This document shows positions 56,001 to 64,000 of a stretch of 64,000 nt of DNA, piece after piece. Source of the stretch: Pandoraea sputorum (lineage in GTDB: Bacteria > Pseudomonadota > Gammaproteobacteria > Burkholderiales > Burkholderiaceae); NCBI RefSeq assembly GCF_000814845.2, contig NZ_CP010431.2, positions 2,604,001-2,668,000 on the forward strand, given 5' to 3'. The notes beneath the pieces are model-generated. The model was not told the origin of the DNA. It searched no databases and worked only from the letters and a program-made list of their open reading frames with translations. Every line of letters begins with the position of its first letter. Positions within the stretch are counted from its first letter, which is position 1. A program made the translations under genes and the position numbers.

Positions 56001-56893
56001 TCGTGTCCGTCGTGCAACCGCTGCCGTCGTGCGGCGGCCGGGCACCGGAGACGCGCGAACAGATGCGTACGCGCGTGAGCGAACGGTTGCGCCACAAGCA
56101 GCGTGCGGTCACGCCCGCCGACTTCGAATCGATGATTCTCGAGGCGTTTGCGGAAGTCTACAAAGTGAAGTGCTTCGCGAACCTGTCGACCCGGCACGGT
56201 CCGGTCGATTGTGTTCGCCCGGGACAGGCGCTCGTGGTGCCGCTGCCGTACTGGCCTGCCACGAAGGACGGTGAACAGATGCCAATGCTTGACGGCAACG
56301 TCGTCCAGCAGATCGCCGAGTTTGCGAATGCGTTGTCGTCGCCCTGGGCGAGTGTTTCCGTCGAGAACCCAGTCTACGAACGCATTCAGGTGCGCTGCAA
56401 GGTGCGCTTCACCGATCGCGCGGGAAACGGTCACTACCTCGCGCTGCTCAACGCGGCGATCTCGCGCTATCTCACACCGTGGCAGGACGACGTGGGCTAC
56501 CGCACGCACTTCGGATGGTGTATCCGGCAACACGATCTCGAGGCGTATATCGGCTCGTTGCCCTATGTGCAGTACGTCTCGGGTTTTTCGATGCTGCGCA
56601 TCGCGACGGTGGTCGCGGACCCCGACGCGACAGCGGCAGCGGGCACCGACACGCAGACCTTCACGCTATTTGACACCGCCCGGCGTTCGGGCGAAGCCAC
56701 GGCCCTGCAGACGGACATCGTTCCGCTGTATCCGTGGAGCATCGCGATCCCGGTGGCGCACCACGCCATCGAAGCGGTGGACGACGACAAGGATTACGCG
56801 GGCGTGCCGACCACGCTCAGTCAGTTGGAAATCGGCACCACCTTCATCATTTCGGATGACGACCATGAACGGAAAACCGATCGCCCGGCGTAA
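53054..56893 (+). CDS. Large baseplate wedge protein, Afp11/Pvc11-like (gp6/J-like)
   Basis: The product is 1279 aa. The C-terminal part has RAPETREQMRTRVSERLRHK-type sequence, then AVTPADFESMILEAFAEVYK and CRVKVRFTDRAG-like baseplate-J features. The N-terminal 400 residues are mostly helical. Its place after gp25 and length identify it as the Afp11 counterpart that forms the baseplate wedges. It is longer than I expect for Afp11 (about 900-1000 aa). Its stop overlaps the next gene by 29 bases. Confidence 0.88.
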   Translation: MHNLIIRDGTSQAMRALPALQDGYFHLDEMTFHELLDVVVEFAGLVRFHNAEDQPEGDWSPFFRADETVVMSRILAFDLSRETERFAQWWRDTPEYDGVRGNGAGVRAMIGASPVPELVVTLNDWYVALSQAQTDNGLALRTVLRAVIMQLSRRASGVPRVIESMSLREPLDAVWSEAEHLPHSPMATAATHEPDTVPGKADVRADFHAYMKAIEMVRKEALARLPASLQSGNHDPAIGLLIAFVKQFEKLQNKLNGYTQKFIDFYYERMLGSAPRGVVPDRTWLVLRRNPDARDVVVPAGTAFPAGVDAHGHDIVYESEDELRVSGARVTRVQTLYLDHNGYSMPENLLPEDPDNGATGRKWPTAAWFEDVPCGPPGVEHPQAWPVLGAPKPGAGITPHSAARIGFALASKVLLLKEGERAIRLTITFADERLVTQLGHIADAVFNTPVEGAAPSVDDGEHGRETASESHLRRQDLYLKILRSLFSVSLTGEKGWIDIAGYVPGLLGNQMTLSFVLAPEAPSVVRYSTALHGENFDVDTPLVRCVINPGAYLFPYGLLRNLPVTGAQIDVDAHGCRDLVLYNNIGQLSAATPFAPFGPLPRLGSYLVAGSTEMAAKRITRFSLRIEWADLPRVTGGFGTWYDGYDVRLTNEDYVASVEVLAKGGWLPVGDAPRPVVPLFHTRVTPGKGERIDNAIVWEVGSLAHLFEPDEGVCPAHPLTWGPGAKNGFFKFTFAAPAFAFGHEAYPQVLSSTMLANSRKRMWRRQRPMPRAPYTPIVNTLSFDYSATGAISVDRIANRDEDGRFLHLFPSGWESLDMTSYPAPELLPRFEDAGNLYIGIDANDLGDTLTLLFQLREDSRPVRVDDDVDEVRPAGLRWSYLSNNVWKPLALRDVLTDGTHKLMTSGIVTLRVPDDIGNRNTVMPDGLYWLRVSANRDMEKYCSLYAVHAQAVQVRRGADVPPDLPMVLPAGTIARSRRPLPGIVSVVQPLPSCGGRAPETREQMRTRVSERLRHKQRAVTPADFESMILEAFAEVYKVKCFANLSTRHGPVDCVRPGQALVVPLPYWPATKDGEQMPMLDGNVVQQIAEFANALSSPWASVSVENPVYERIQVRCKVRFTDRAGNGHYLALLNAAISRYLTPWQDDVGYRTHFGWCIRQHDLEAYIGSLPYVQYVSGFSMLRIATVVADPDATAAAGTDTQTFTLFDTARRSGEATALQTDIVPLYPWSIAIPVAHHAIEAVDDDKDYAGVPTTLSQLEIGTTFIISDDDHERKTDRPA

Positions 56894-57713
56894 CCGGGAC
56901 ACTTTGCGGCGAAAGTTTGGCAACGGCGAGATGCCGTCGGCCACGGCATTCTCCGAATTGATCGACTCCATGCTCAACATCGTGGACGAGGGGTTCGACA
57001 AGACCCCGGTCGATGGCCTGAAGGTCTCCCAGCTCAATCAGGGCAAGTTGCTGAGCTTCTATCAGAACATCGACCTGAAGAGTCCTATCTGGACGATCCA
57101 GCTTGACAGCGAGGCGGGTGGACTGGCTTTCGGTAACCCCGACAACCCCAACGCGCTCACGTTGCGACAGTTGGGCAAGAAGCCTGCGCGCGACGCGGTA
57201 TCGGGACCGCCGCAGGGGCAGGGAGGGCAGGCAGCGCCGGGGGCCGGACCCACATTCGAACTTGACGTGGCCGGGCGCGTGGTTGCCGACGGGCGTCGCG
57301 GACGCCCGGGTGCGCGCAGCGTGCAGGCTGACGGCAAGTGGCACGACATCACCGACCCGCTCACGGGTTGTCAGGCCTTCGAGATCACCGCCGGTGTCGG
57401 CAAGCGCGGCAGCGGCAAGTTCGCGCTGATGCACGCCTATGCGGTGATGGCTTACAACGGTAAAGGGGATATCGACTACCGTCAGTCGCATTTCGGCAGC
57501 AAATGCAATCGTCTTCAACTGCAATGGGTCGATGCGCCTGACGGCGCGAAGCATAGCTATGTGCTGCAAATGCGTGTCGGCTGTCCGTACGACTCGACGC
57601 GCGATGCCGCCGGTGCGCCGAAGACCTGGGTGACCTATTACCTCACCACGCTGTGGTTCGATCCCGACATGACGGGCAGCGCCACCGACCCGGAGCCCAA
57701 GGGGGCGCAATGA
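56865..57713 (+). CDS. eCIS-associated protein of unknown function (possible fibre/adhesion role)
   Basis: The product is 282 aa from ATG 56865, inside the end of the Afp11-like gene. A helical N-terminus (FSELIDSMLNIVDEGFDKTP) is followed by a Gly/Pro/Gln linker around residue 115 and a C-terminal domain with GCQAFEITAGVGKRGSGKFA, LMHAYAVMAYNGKGDIDYRQ and YVLQMRVGCPY. That last domain type recurs near baseplates of injection systems; I have no firm name. It could be part of tail-fibre attachment. Longer upstream frame (from 56211) is shadow of the Afp11-like gene. Confidence 0.78.
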   Translation: MNGKPIARRNRDTLRRKFGNGEMPSATAFSELIDSMLNIVDEGFDKTPVDGLKVSQLNQGKLLSFYQNIDLKSPIWTIQLDSEAGGLAFGNPDNPNALTLRQLGKKPARDAVSGPPQGQGGQAAPGAGPTFELDVAGRVVADGRRGRPGARSVQADGKWHDITDPLTGCQAFEITAGVGKRGSGKFALMHAYAVMAYNGKGDIDYRQSHFGSKCNRLQLQWVDAPDGAKHSYVLQMRVGCPYDSTRDAAGAPKTWVTYYLTTLWFDPDMTGSATDPEPKGAQ

Positions 57714-58060
57714 CCCACGAGAACGTGAGTGCCACGCCCACGACGGTGGACATCGTCATCGGCACCGACGACGCGCAACTGCTGATGGCCGCGCTGGGCG
57801 AGTTGCCGTTCAAACGCGTCTTCGAGCTGATCGGCGCGTTGAACCGCCAGGCCAACGCCGTCGCCACGGGGGCACCGGTCGTTTGTGCGCTCGACGCGAC
57901 GGCCTTCGCACTGATCGTCGAAGCGCTGGGGCATCTGCCGTATCACCGCGTGCACCGGCTGATCGACGACCTGAAGGCGCAATTGCATGCAGCGAGGCAT
58001 GCGTTTGGCAACGCGGCGGCGGACAGTCCAGGCCGTATGCCGGGGGCGAGGATGCAATGA
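57710..58060 (+). CDS. Small eCIS-associated protein of unknown function
   Basis: The product is 116 aa. Its ATG overlaps the previous TGA (ATGA), and its own TGA overlaps the ATG of the next gene, so three genes are translationally coupled. It has two similar blocks, AALGELPFKRVFELIGALNR and EALGHLPYHRVHRLIDDLKA, i.e. an internal duplication of GxLPxxRVxxLI. No family recognised. Structural adaptor role is inference. Confidence 0.75.
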   Translation: MTHENVSATPTTVDIVIGTDDAQLLMAALGELPFKRVFELIGALNRQANAVATGAPVVCALDATAFALIVEALGHLPYHRVHRLIDDLKAQLHAARHAFGNAAADSPGRMPGARMQ

Positions 58061-60645
58061 ACGCGCCCGAGTCCATTGCCCGCTTTGCGCCCGATCCTCA
58101 GGGGCTAGATTTCGATGCGCTGCGTCGCGCCGGGATCGCGACATTGCAGGCGCTGTGCGGCGATCGCTGGACCGATTACAACCTGCACGACCCGGGCGTC
58201 ACGATCCTCGAACAGTTGTGCTACGCGATCACCGAACTCGGTTATCGCTCGGACTTTGCACCCGAAGATTACCTGACCGACGCCGACGGACAGATCGATT
58301 ACCGGCATCACGCGCTGCATCCGGCGGACGAAATTTTCCCGAGCGAAGTCCTGACGTTCGAGGACTATCGCAAGGTGCTTTACGACACGATCCCCGAGCT
58401 GGAAGACGTCTGGCTGACGCGTGACGAACGCCCGGGGAGCACCGGCCAGCCCGCGCACGGCTTGTGTCGCATCGCCATCAAACTGAACGATGCATTGCTC
58501 GACAGTGCCGACGAGGCGTCGCTTTCGCAGATCGAAGCCGCCGTGTGTCTGCGGGTGCGGGAAGTTTTTCACGCGCACCGGAATCTGGGTGAAGACCTGT
58601 CGGACGTAACCGTCGTGCCGGTTCAGCCGGTGTATCTGAGTGGCGATATTCAGATTCACAGCGAGCGCGACCCGGCGTCCATCTTTGCGGACGTCTTCTT
58701 CCAATGCGCGCGCGCCGTGCATTCTGGATTCCGCATCGAGCGGTACGTGAAAGCGTCCGAGGCCGGTATGACGCTCGACACGTTGTTCGCCGGGCCCCGG
58801 ACGGTGCACGGATACGTCGCCAGCACGGGCGCACAGGCGCAAGGCGCACCGGTTGCGGTGGCGCGTCTCGTCGGACTGGTGCAAGCGGTGGACGGCGTGG
58901 CGCACGTCCAACGTCTGGCGCTGTGTACCGCCGATGGAGCGCCCGTGAGCGGCGACAGTTTGGCGGGTGCGTCCGGCACGGTATTGCGCCTGCGGTTTCC
59001 CGGCGACACGCAGAGCAACTTCCTGCGATTGCATTTCGCCAGCGGGGCGCTCGGGAGTGGCACGCATGCGTTGACGTCCGCCAGCGATCATCGACGTGAG
59101 GAGAAGTCGCGGGTCGTACTCGACGACGCCCGCGTGGCCCTCGCCAAAGCACGCTTCGAGTTCGATACGCTGCGCAATACGAAGCAGTCGCTAGCGACTG
59201 TGGTGCCTGCACCGACGGGCACGTCGCGCGAATTGCGCGAATACTTCTCGATTCAGCATCAGTTTCCGGCGATCTACGGCATCAACCGCTTCGGCGTGCC
59301 GCCCACGGCCCCGCTGGAGAACCGTGTCAGTGCGCACCAGTTGAAGGCTTATCTGTATCTGGCCGAGCAACTGATGGCGAACTATCTGGAAAACCTGCAA
59401 TCGGTCGGCCGCATGTTCTCGGTCGACACGCTGTACGAGACCTATTTTTCACAGCGGATCGACAACGAGGCGTTGCCGGACATTGAAGCGTTTTACACGG
59501 ACGCACCGGACGGCATTCGCAGCCAGTTGGCACGGATCGTCTCGCGCAAGGACCGTGCGCAGGACCGTCGCAGCCGGTTGCTCGACGTGCTGCTGGCCAT
59601 GTACGGCGAGACTTACTCGCAGAAGTCCCTGCGTCGATTCGACGATTATCAGGACGTGCACGGCGCACGCTGGCTGATCGATAACAAGCTGGATTTTCTG
59701 CGTCACATTGCGACGCTCTCGCGCGACCGGGCGTCGGCGTTCGATATCACGGCGGCGGAGATGCGGGCTGACGGACGGCCCAACGTGGCTGGCGTGCACG
59801 CGAAGATCTCGATCCTGCTGGGCTTGCCTGCCGAGCCACCCGGTGCGCCGCTGAGCGATGCGTTAAAGCGTTGGCATTTGCGGTTGCAGGGAGATCACAC
59901 GGCGACGAAGGAAAGCTACGAATTCGCGGCGGCGCGTCTGATCGTGCTCAAGTCTCAAGGGGCGCCTGAGGTTCGTCCGGCCGGTGCGCACACTCAGCCC
60001 GGCGACACGTTGCCCGGCGGCTTGCTCGTGCATGGCGTGCGTCTGGAGAATTTCATTCTCCGACAGCACGACGACGCGGTGCACGTTCATTTCCGCACGC
60101 ACGATGCGCGTCTTGGCGGCAACGCGTCCGGCGAAGTCCTGCTCGCGCGATTTCATGGCGACGACGCGGTGACATACGCCGGACGCTATGTCGAAATTCT
60201 GCGCGAATTTCTCTGTACGCTGAATCAGGCATCCGAGGGTTTCTATCTGGTCGAGCATGTGCTGTTGCGGCCAAAGCGTGTCGGTGCGACGCAAGACGAA
60301 ACGACGGCAGAAGCCGACGTGCAGGCGCGTGAGGCCGAGTCGTTTTTCAACGCACGGGTTAGCGTAGTCTTCCCCGCGTGGACGTCGCGCTTTAGCGATC
60401 CCGACTTCCGCCAGTTGGCGCAGGAGACAGTGTGCCGCAATCTGCCCGCGCATCTGCTGCCGGAGTTTCACTGGATGGATTACGTCTCCATGCGCGACTT
60501 CGAGCATCGATACGAACTGTGGCGCGCGAGGCTGCGCGAGCGGGAGACGGCAACCACACCGGACCGGCTGGATGCCGCGAGTGCCAGCTTGCGTGCGCTG
60601 CTGATGCGACGCCGTCGAGCGCATAACCTGACGTTGTGGGTGTAG
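58057..60645 (+). CDS. Second baseplate wedge protein, Afp12/Pvc12-like
   Basis: The product is 862 aa; the ATG at 58057 has GAGG 5 bases upstream. It begins FDALRRAGIATLQALCGDRW then TDYNLHDPGVTILEQLCYAI and TELGYRS, the characteristic Afp12 start, and continues with DYRKVLYDTIPELEDVWLT and AYLYLAEQLMANYLENLQSV. With the Afp11-like protein it forms the wedge ring. Confidence 0.93.
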   Translation: MNAPESIARFAPDPQGLDFDALRRAGIATLQALCGDRWTDYNLHDPGVTILEQLCYAITELGYRSDFAPEDYLTDADGQIDYRHHALHPADEIFPSEVLTFEDYRKVLYDTIPELEDVWLTRDERPGSTGQPAHGLCRIAIKLNDALLDSADEASLSQIEAAVCLRVREVFHAHRNLGEDLSDVTVVPVQPVYLSGDIQIHSERDPASIFADVFFQCARAVHSGFRIERYVKASEAGMTLDTLFAGPRTVHGYVASTGAQAQGAPVAVARLVGLVQAVDGVAHVQRLALCTADGAPVSGDSLAGASGTVLRLRFPGDTQSNFLRLHFASGALGSGTHALTSASDHRREEKSRVVLDDARVALAKARFEFDTLRNTKQSLATVVPAPTGTSRELREYFSIQHQFPAIYGINRFGVPPTAPLENRVSAHQLKAYLYLAEQLMANYLENLQSVGRMFSVDTLYETYFSQRIDNEALPDIEAFYTDAPDGIRSQLARIVSRKDRAQDRRSRLLDVLLAMYGETYSQKSLRRFDDYQDVHGARWLIDNKLDFLRHIATLSRDRASAFDITAAEMRADGRPNVAGVHAKISILLGLPAEPPGAPLSDALKRWHLRLQGDHTATKESYEFAAARLIVLKSQGAPEVRPAGAHTQPGDTLPGGLLVHGVRLENFILRQHDDAVHVHFRTHDARLGGNASGEVLLARFHGDDAVTYAGRYVEILREFLCTLNQASEGFYLVEHVLLRPKRVGATQDETTAEADVQAREAESFFNARVSVVFPAWTSRFSDPDFRQLAQETVCRNLPAHLLPEFHWMDYVSMRDFEHRYELWRARLRERETATTPDRLDAASASLRALLMRRRRAHNLTLWV

Positions 60646-60647
60646 CC

Positions 60648-63600
60648 ATGGCCGCGCGACATTGGATCCGCTCGTTCAATTTCGATCTGACCTTTGCGTC
60701 GGGCGGCATGGCCATGTCGCAAGGCGAACCGCTGCGAGCGCTGGTCGTCGACCAGTTGCTGCCGGTGGTGGCGTCGGTGTTCGATGAGGCGACGGACGAT
60801 GGCGCAGCGGCGGACATCTACCGTATCGATCGGCTCAACGTCGACCTTGGCGAGGTATACGCCGAGGATCTGCCCGAGACGCTGGCAGAGCGGCTGGCGC
60901 AGGCATTGGCGGACGTGCTCATCCTGCGTCGGGACACAGGTGCTGCGGACGATGGCGGGGCGGGTGAGGAGGGTGATGGTTTCGGTGTCGGAGATGGTGG
61001 TGATGGCGGCTCGGTGGCTGGGCAAATGCGGTTGGAAAGTGACGACGCTTCCGTGTGGTCTCAGGCGGCGCCGACACCTCATGTCAGCAAGTTCGCGACA
61101 GCCACCGCTGCGGACGTGGCCGACCTGATCGCGTTTCTCGCGTCAGGCCAGTCGGCGAAGCCAGGAGTGGCGCCAGCATTGGCGCAGGCCGAACGTGAAG
61201 ATACGTCACACCGGGAGGAACGAATGCGTCGAGACACCGACGCTGTGGCGGCCGACGATATCGAAGGACTTCTGACGCGGGTGCTGGCGGGTGACATACA
61301 GTCCGTCCGACAACAAATCCGGGCGAGCGCGTCGCCGGACATTCTCATTGAGCGGCTGACGAAGCAGTTTCCGGCAGACCGCGTCGAAGCACTTCTTCGC
61401 GCGTTACGTCCGGCAGAGGCATCCGCGTGGTTGCGCCAGCTTGATTCGCTGGATCGCTTGCTTACGACGGTAGGCTGGAACGCGACACAACGCAACGCAG
61501 CGCAATCGGCCGCCCGCGCACGATTGCTCGCAATCGGCCTGCTTCCACCGCACGCCGACCTGCGGGAAATGCCGTGGCATGGTGTCTGGCAATCGGTGCT
61601 GTCGATTGCGCAGGTGCGAGGATTGGCACGCGACGCGTTCGAGTTCGTGGCGAAGGTTGAAGATAGCGTGTGGGCCTACAAGGATTATGCGTCTGCGATA
61701 GCCGTCACCCAGTCGGGAGGGAGATCTCAAGCAGATTTGGCGTTCTCACCGATGATCGACGCCCTGCATCGCGTCGCCGACGCACTCGCAGGCGAGGAGG
61801 TGAGGGCGGGCGGTACCACCGCCCTCCATTCGGAAGTGGTCATGGGTATGGCAGGCGAACGTCCCGACGTGGCGGTATCGACGGCGAACGCATCCCCGCG
61901 TCCCTCCCCACGCGCCCTTACGCGGGCTGGTCTGCGAGTGTTGCTTGCGACAGCACTGATGCGTGCGCAGGCGAAGCCGCTTTACGGCATCTGGCCAACG
62001 TTGGTGGCGAACGAGGCGGGCACTTTGCGCGAAGCACTGCTTCGCTACCTCGCCGTACCGGACCTGCGCGAGCAAATTGCAATGACGTTTCCGGAGTCAA
62101 TGCTTGAGGATATGTTGACGCTCCTTCTGGCGGCACATGCCAACGCGGTGCAAGCGTCGACCCGGGTGCGTCGCAAACGAGCCGACGCGTACGCCGTTGC
62201 GACAAATTCACCGAGCACCGACCATGACATCAATCGAACGTGGGGATGGCGAAACGCATGGTCTCATGACATCGCAGGGCTGTTGGACATCGACGATTCC
62301 GACGAGATGCCCGCGACTAGCTCGCGAGACGAGGCCCTACGGGACGCACCCGTTCTCGACGCTTCGTTCGACATGCGTGCTGAGTCCGACGCTGCGGTCT
62401 TAATAGGACAGGAGAATTCAACGGCTGCGATGTCTGGCGACTCGGTGCAGGACGACCCATCGGACGCGCTCATCGCTAACGAGTCGGTGCCGCGCAGCGG
62501 GGGACGCTATGCACCCGCTGGCGAGCGCAAACCTAACAACCCGTCGTATGTGTTGCCATCGGTGCGGCCATCCACAAATGACGCCGAGGCGCATGCGGGA
62601 GCCACAACTCGACAAGACACGCTTATCCAGGCGCTGTTGAGCGGTTCGGCCGTGGCGCTTCACGAGGATTGGGCTGAATGGACCGGTGAGGAACGCGCAG
62701 TGCTTGCGGCGGTCTGGCGTCATTACGCGACGTACGACACGGTGTTGATGCGCGTCGTGGAGGGCTTTCCGGAAGCGATGCTTGTGGATCTGGCGACGTT
62801 GACGGAGCCGTCTGCATCGGCCGTTTGGGAGGCATTTGGGGGGCTTTCGGTCAGTCGGCTGGTTGATGCAGATCAAGTGTCGGCGTACGCCATTGAACGG
62901 CTGCCCGGCGACACTTCCCGCGCGCTCGACGGCCCCTCCAGCGTTGCCGATAACGGCGGGCATGAGACGCACGCTCAGCCGATCACACGGAACCTGCCGT
63001 CGAAAACCGAGTTCGATCGATGGAAGCGGGAAGTCTGGCATGCGACCTTCATACAGTTACGTGCCATTTCGCCGGTCGCGTCCACGTCATCCACGTCATC
63101 CACGTCGTCCACATCGTCAATCTCGTCCATGTCGTTCGCTGCGCTGGAAGCCATCGCCTGGAGTCGCGGGACGACAGCATTGACACGTCGGGCGCTTGAT
63201 CTGTGGCGAGCCTCCGTCACAAACGCTACCGTGGCTACCACCACCAATACGACTTCCCCGGGCACGATTGCACGTTCGCCGAGCGCGGCCAACAGCATCG
63301 ACGTGGATGACAATGACCGCCGACCGCTGGAGTCATCGACTGCCGCTGCAATGCCATCCGCGTCGGTGCCGCTCCCAGTGAGCCGCCACACTGCGCACGT
63401 AGCGATCCAACGCCTCATTGCGCTTCGCCAACGAGTGAACCCGCAAGGCGGCGATCTTATCGCTCGTGCCTCGTCGTTGCCCGACGCCGAGCGAGTCGAG
63501 CTCCGGCAAATCGTCACGGAGATATCGTCATCGCTAGATGCCGATCTTCTCGGGATCGACGCTCGCCACTGGCAAGCCGTCGTCGACACGATGATCACCG

Positions 63601-64000
63601 TCAGCGAGACGATTCCCGACGCGCACAGAGAAGTGCTTTATCGCTCGATTCTCGACAACACGCCGGAGGTCGATGATCGTCGCGCCGAAGCCGCCGAAGC
63701 CGCCGAAGCCGCCGAAGCCGCCGAAGCCGCCGAAGCCGCCGAAGCCGCCGAAGCCGCCGAAGCCGCCGAAGCCACTGGGCGCTATTACGCGAGTGTGGCC
63801 ACCGCACTCGCCAGCGATGCCGTGCTCGATCTTGACCTGTTCGCGGCGTCGGCGATTGCAGACGTCGCTTCGTCGTCCCCGGACGATCCGGATTTCAATT
63901 CACCCGAACCATTCCCCGCGACATCCCCAAACCGTCCGCCCGCCATGCCGGAAGACTTCATCACCTATCTCACCTCTACGGACTTCCGCCAGGGCAGCAC
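60648..64000 (+). CDS. eCIS tape measure protein (CIS_TMP family, Afp14-like), partial
   Basis: The frame is open without a stop from ATG 60648 to the right edge, at least 1117 codons; I checked it codon by codon. The start HWIRSFNFDLTFASGGMAMS and the block IYRIDRLNVDLGEVYAEDLP then TLAERLAQALADVLIL match the contractile-injection-system tape-measure domain. Several later repeats (LLATALMRAQAKPLYGIWP, LIQALLSGSAVALHED) are typical of the family. It contains an STS-type repeat (63081-63134) and an AEA10 tract (63684-63773). It sets particle length. The C-terminus lies outside the window. Confidence 0.9.
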   Translation, partial: MAARHWIRSFNFDLTFASGGMAMSQGEPLRALVVDQLLPVVASVFDEATDDGAAADIYRIDRLNVDLGEVYAEDLPETLAERLAQALADVLILRRDTGAADDGGAGEEGDGFGVGDGGDGGSVAGQMRLESDDASVWSQAAPTPHVSKFATATAADVADLIAFLASGQSAKPGVAPALAQAEREDTSHREERMRRDTDAVAADDIEGLLTRVLAGDIQSVRQQIRASASPDILIERLTKQFPADRVEALLRALRPAEASAWLRQLDSLDRLLTTVGWNATQRNAAQSAARARLLAIGLLPPHADLREMPWHGVWQSVLSIAQVRGLARDAFEFVAKVEDSVWAYKDYASAIAVTQSGGRSQADLAFSPMIDALHRVADALAGEEVRAGGTTALHSEVVMGMAGERPDVAVSTANASPRPSPRALTRAGLRVLLATALMRAQAKPLYGIWPTLVANEAGTLREALLRYLAVPDLREQIAMTFPESMLEDMLTLLLAAHANAVQASTRVRRKRADAYAVATNSPSTDHDINRTWGWRNAWSHDIAGLLDIDDSDEMPATSSRDEALRDAPVLDASFDMRAESDAAVLIGQENSTAAMSGDSVQDDPSDALIANESVPRSGGRYAPAGERKPNNPSYVLPSVRPSTNDAEAHAGATTRQDTLIQALLSGSAVALHEDWAEWTGEERAVLAAVWRHYATYDTVLMRVVEGFPEAMLVDLATLTEPSASAVWEAFGGLSVSRLVDADQVSAYAIERLPGDTSRALDGPSSVADNGGHETHAQPITRNLPSKTEFDRWKREVWHATFIQLRAISPVASTSSTSSTSSTSSISSMSFAALEAIAWSRGTTALTRRALDLWRASVTNATVATTTNTTSPGTIARSPSAANSIDVDDNDRRPLESSTAAAMPSASVPLPVSRHTAHVAIQRLIALRQRVNPQGGDLIARASSLPDAERVELRQIVTEISSSLDADLLGIDARHWQAVVDTMITVSETIPDAHREVLYRSILDNTPEVDDRRAEAAEAAEAAEAAEAAEAAEAAEAAEAAEATGRYYASVATALASDAVLDLDLFAASAIADVASSSPDDPDFNSPEPFPATSPNRPPAMPEDFITYLTSTDFRQGS
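63081..63134 (+). repeat. Degenerate 9-base tandem repeat encoding Ser-Thr-Ser units
   Basis: Six units resembling TCCACGTCA, in frame, encoding STS STS STS STS SIS SMS within the tape measure gene. A flexible linker is likely. Confidence 0.85.
63684..63773 (+). repeat. Perfect 9-base tandem repeat (GCCGAAGCC x10) encoding (Ala-Glu-Ala)10
   Basis: Ten exact copies of GCCGAAGCC, residues about 1013-1042 of the tape measure protein. Because the unit is 9 bases, copy-number change keeps the frame and would lengthen or shorten a helix. Confidence 0.95.

Noticed and set aside
56211..56864. Upstream extension of the 282 aa eCIS protein
   Set aside because: Arg/Ser-rich translation lying inside the Afp11-like gene; a shadow.
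63661..63780. Tandem repeats as a CRISPR array
   Set aside because: Units are 9 bases without spacers and lie in frame inside the tape measure gene.
46526..64000. Prophage or type VI secretion system
   Set aside because: No capsid, terminase, portal or integrase, and no TssJLM/ClpV; presence of DUF4255, DUF5908 and the CIS tape-measure domain points to eCIS.

Overview
The window is GC-rich (roughly 60-65 percent by eye outside one island), densely coded, with many LysR regulators. It encodes 2,2-dialkylglycine decarboxylase with the same active-site residues and nearly the same sequence that I recall for the Burkholderia cepacia enzyme. I infer a betaproteobacterium of the Burkholderiaceae, most likely Pandoraea or a close relative. 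No rRNA, tRNA, CRISPR array, transposase or integrase was seen.

Positions 1-26600 are ordinary accessory metabolism. They hold the start of a flavin monooxygenase, a HAD hydrolase plus PLP-enzyme pair with a divergent LysR, an MFS exporter, an SDR and a tautomerase. Next come a TonB-dependent receptor with a small DUF2946-like protein and a nested palindrome upstream, a sulfonate-type binding protein, a GT39 glycosyltransferase, an esterase and dgdA/dgdR. An entericidin-like lipoprotein, a chemotaxis receptor, a nitroreductase behind a Fur-like box and an old-yellow-enzyme/MerR pair follow. The block ends with a coherent hydroxy-acid catabolic set (2HCT transporter, CaiB-type CoA transferase, CitE-type lyase, LysR).

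Positions 26691-30485 hold a tightly packed four-gene minus-strand operon with a strongly A+T-rich middle. It encodes a D-Ala-D-Ala-ligase-like ATP-grasp enzyme, an MFS exporter, a C39/papain-like cysteine enzyme and a threonine-dehydratase/serine-racemase-like PLP enzyme. This looks like a horizontally acquired small peptide or amino-acid natural-product cluster and is one of the two most novel-looking parts of the window.

Positions 30600-39100 hold an AhpD-like protein divergent from a MocR regulator, serine acetyltransferase, a MerR protein fused to a P-loop ATPase, a penicillin G acylase very like the E. coli enzyme, and ChrA.

Positions 39324-64000 carry an extracellular contractile injection system (eCIS; Afp/PVC type) and its probable cargo. 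First is a large putative deaminase toxin (zinc motif D-T-E then PFCDSC) whose reading frame is broken by one base in a C6 run, followed by an ABC exporter-type protein. Behind a strong hairpin terminator come the structural genes: Afp16-like cap, an unknown, one sheath, two tubes, DUF5908 (Afp6), LysM (Afp7), VgrG-like spike (Afp8), PAAR (Afp10), gp25 (Afp9), Afp11-like baseplate, two unknowns, Afp12-like baseplate, and a tape measure protein that runs off the right edge. The AAA+ ATPase and tail fibre expected in such loci are not in the window and would lie to the right.
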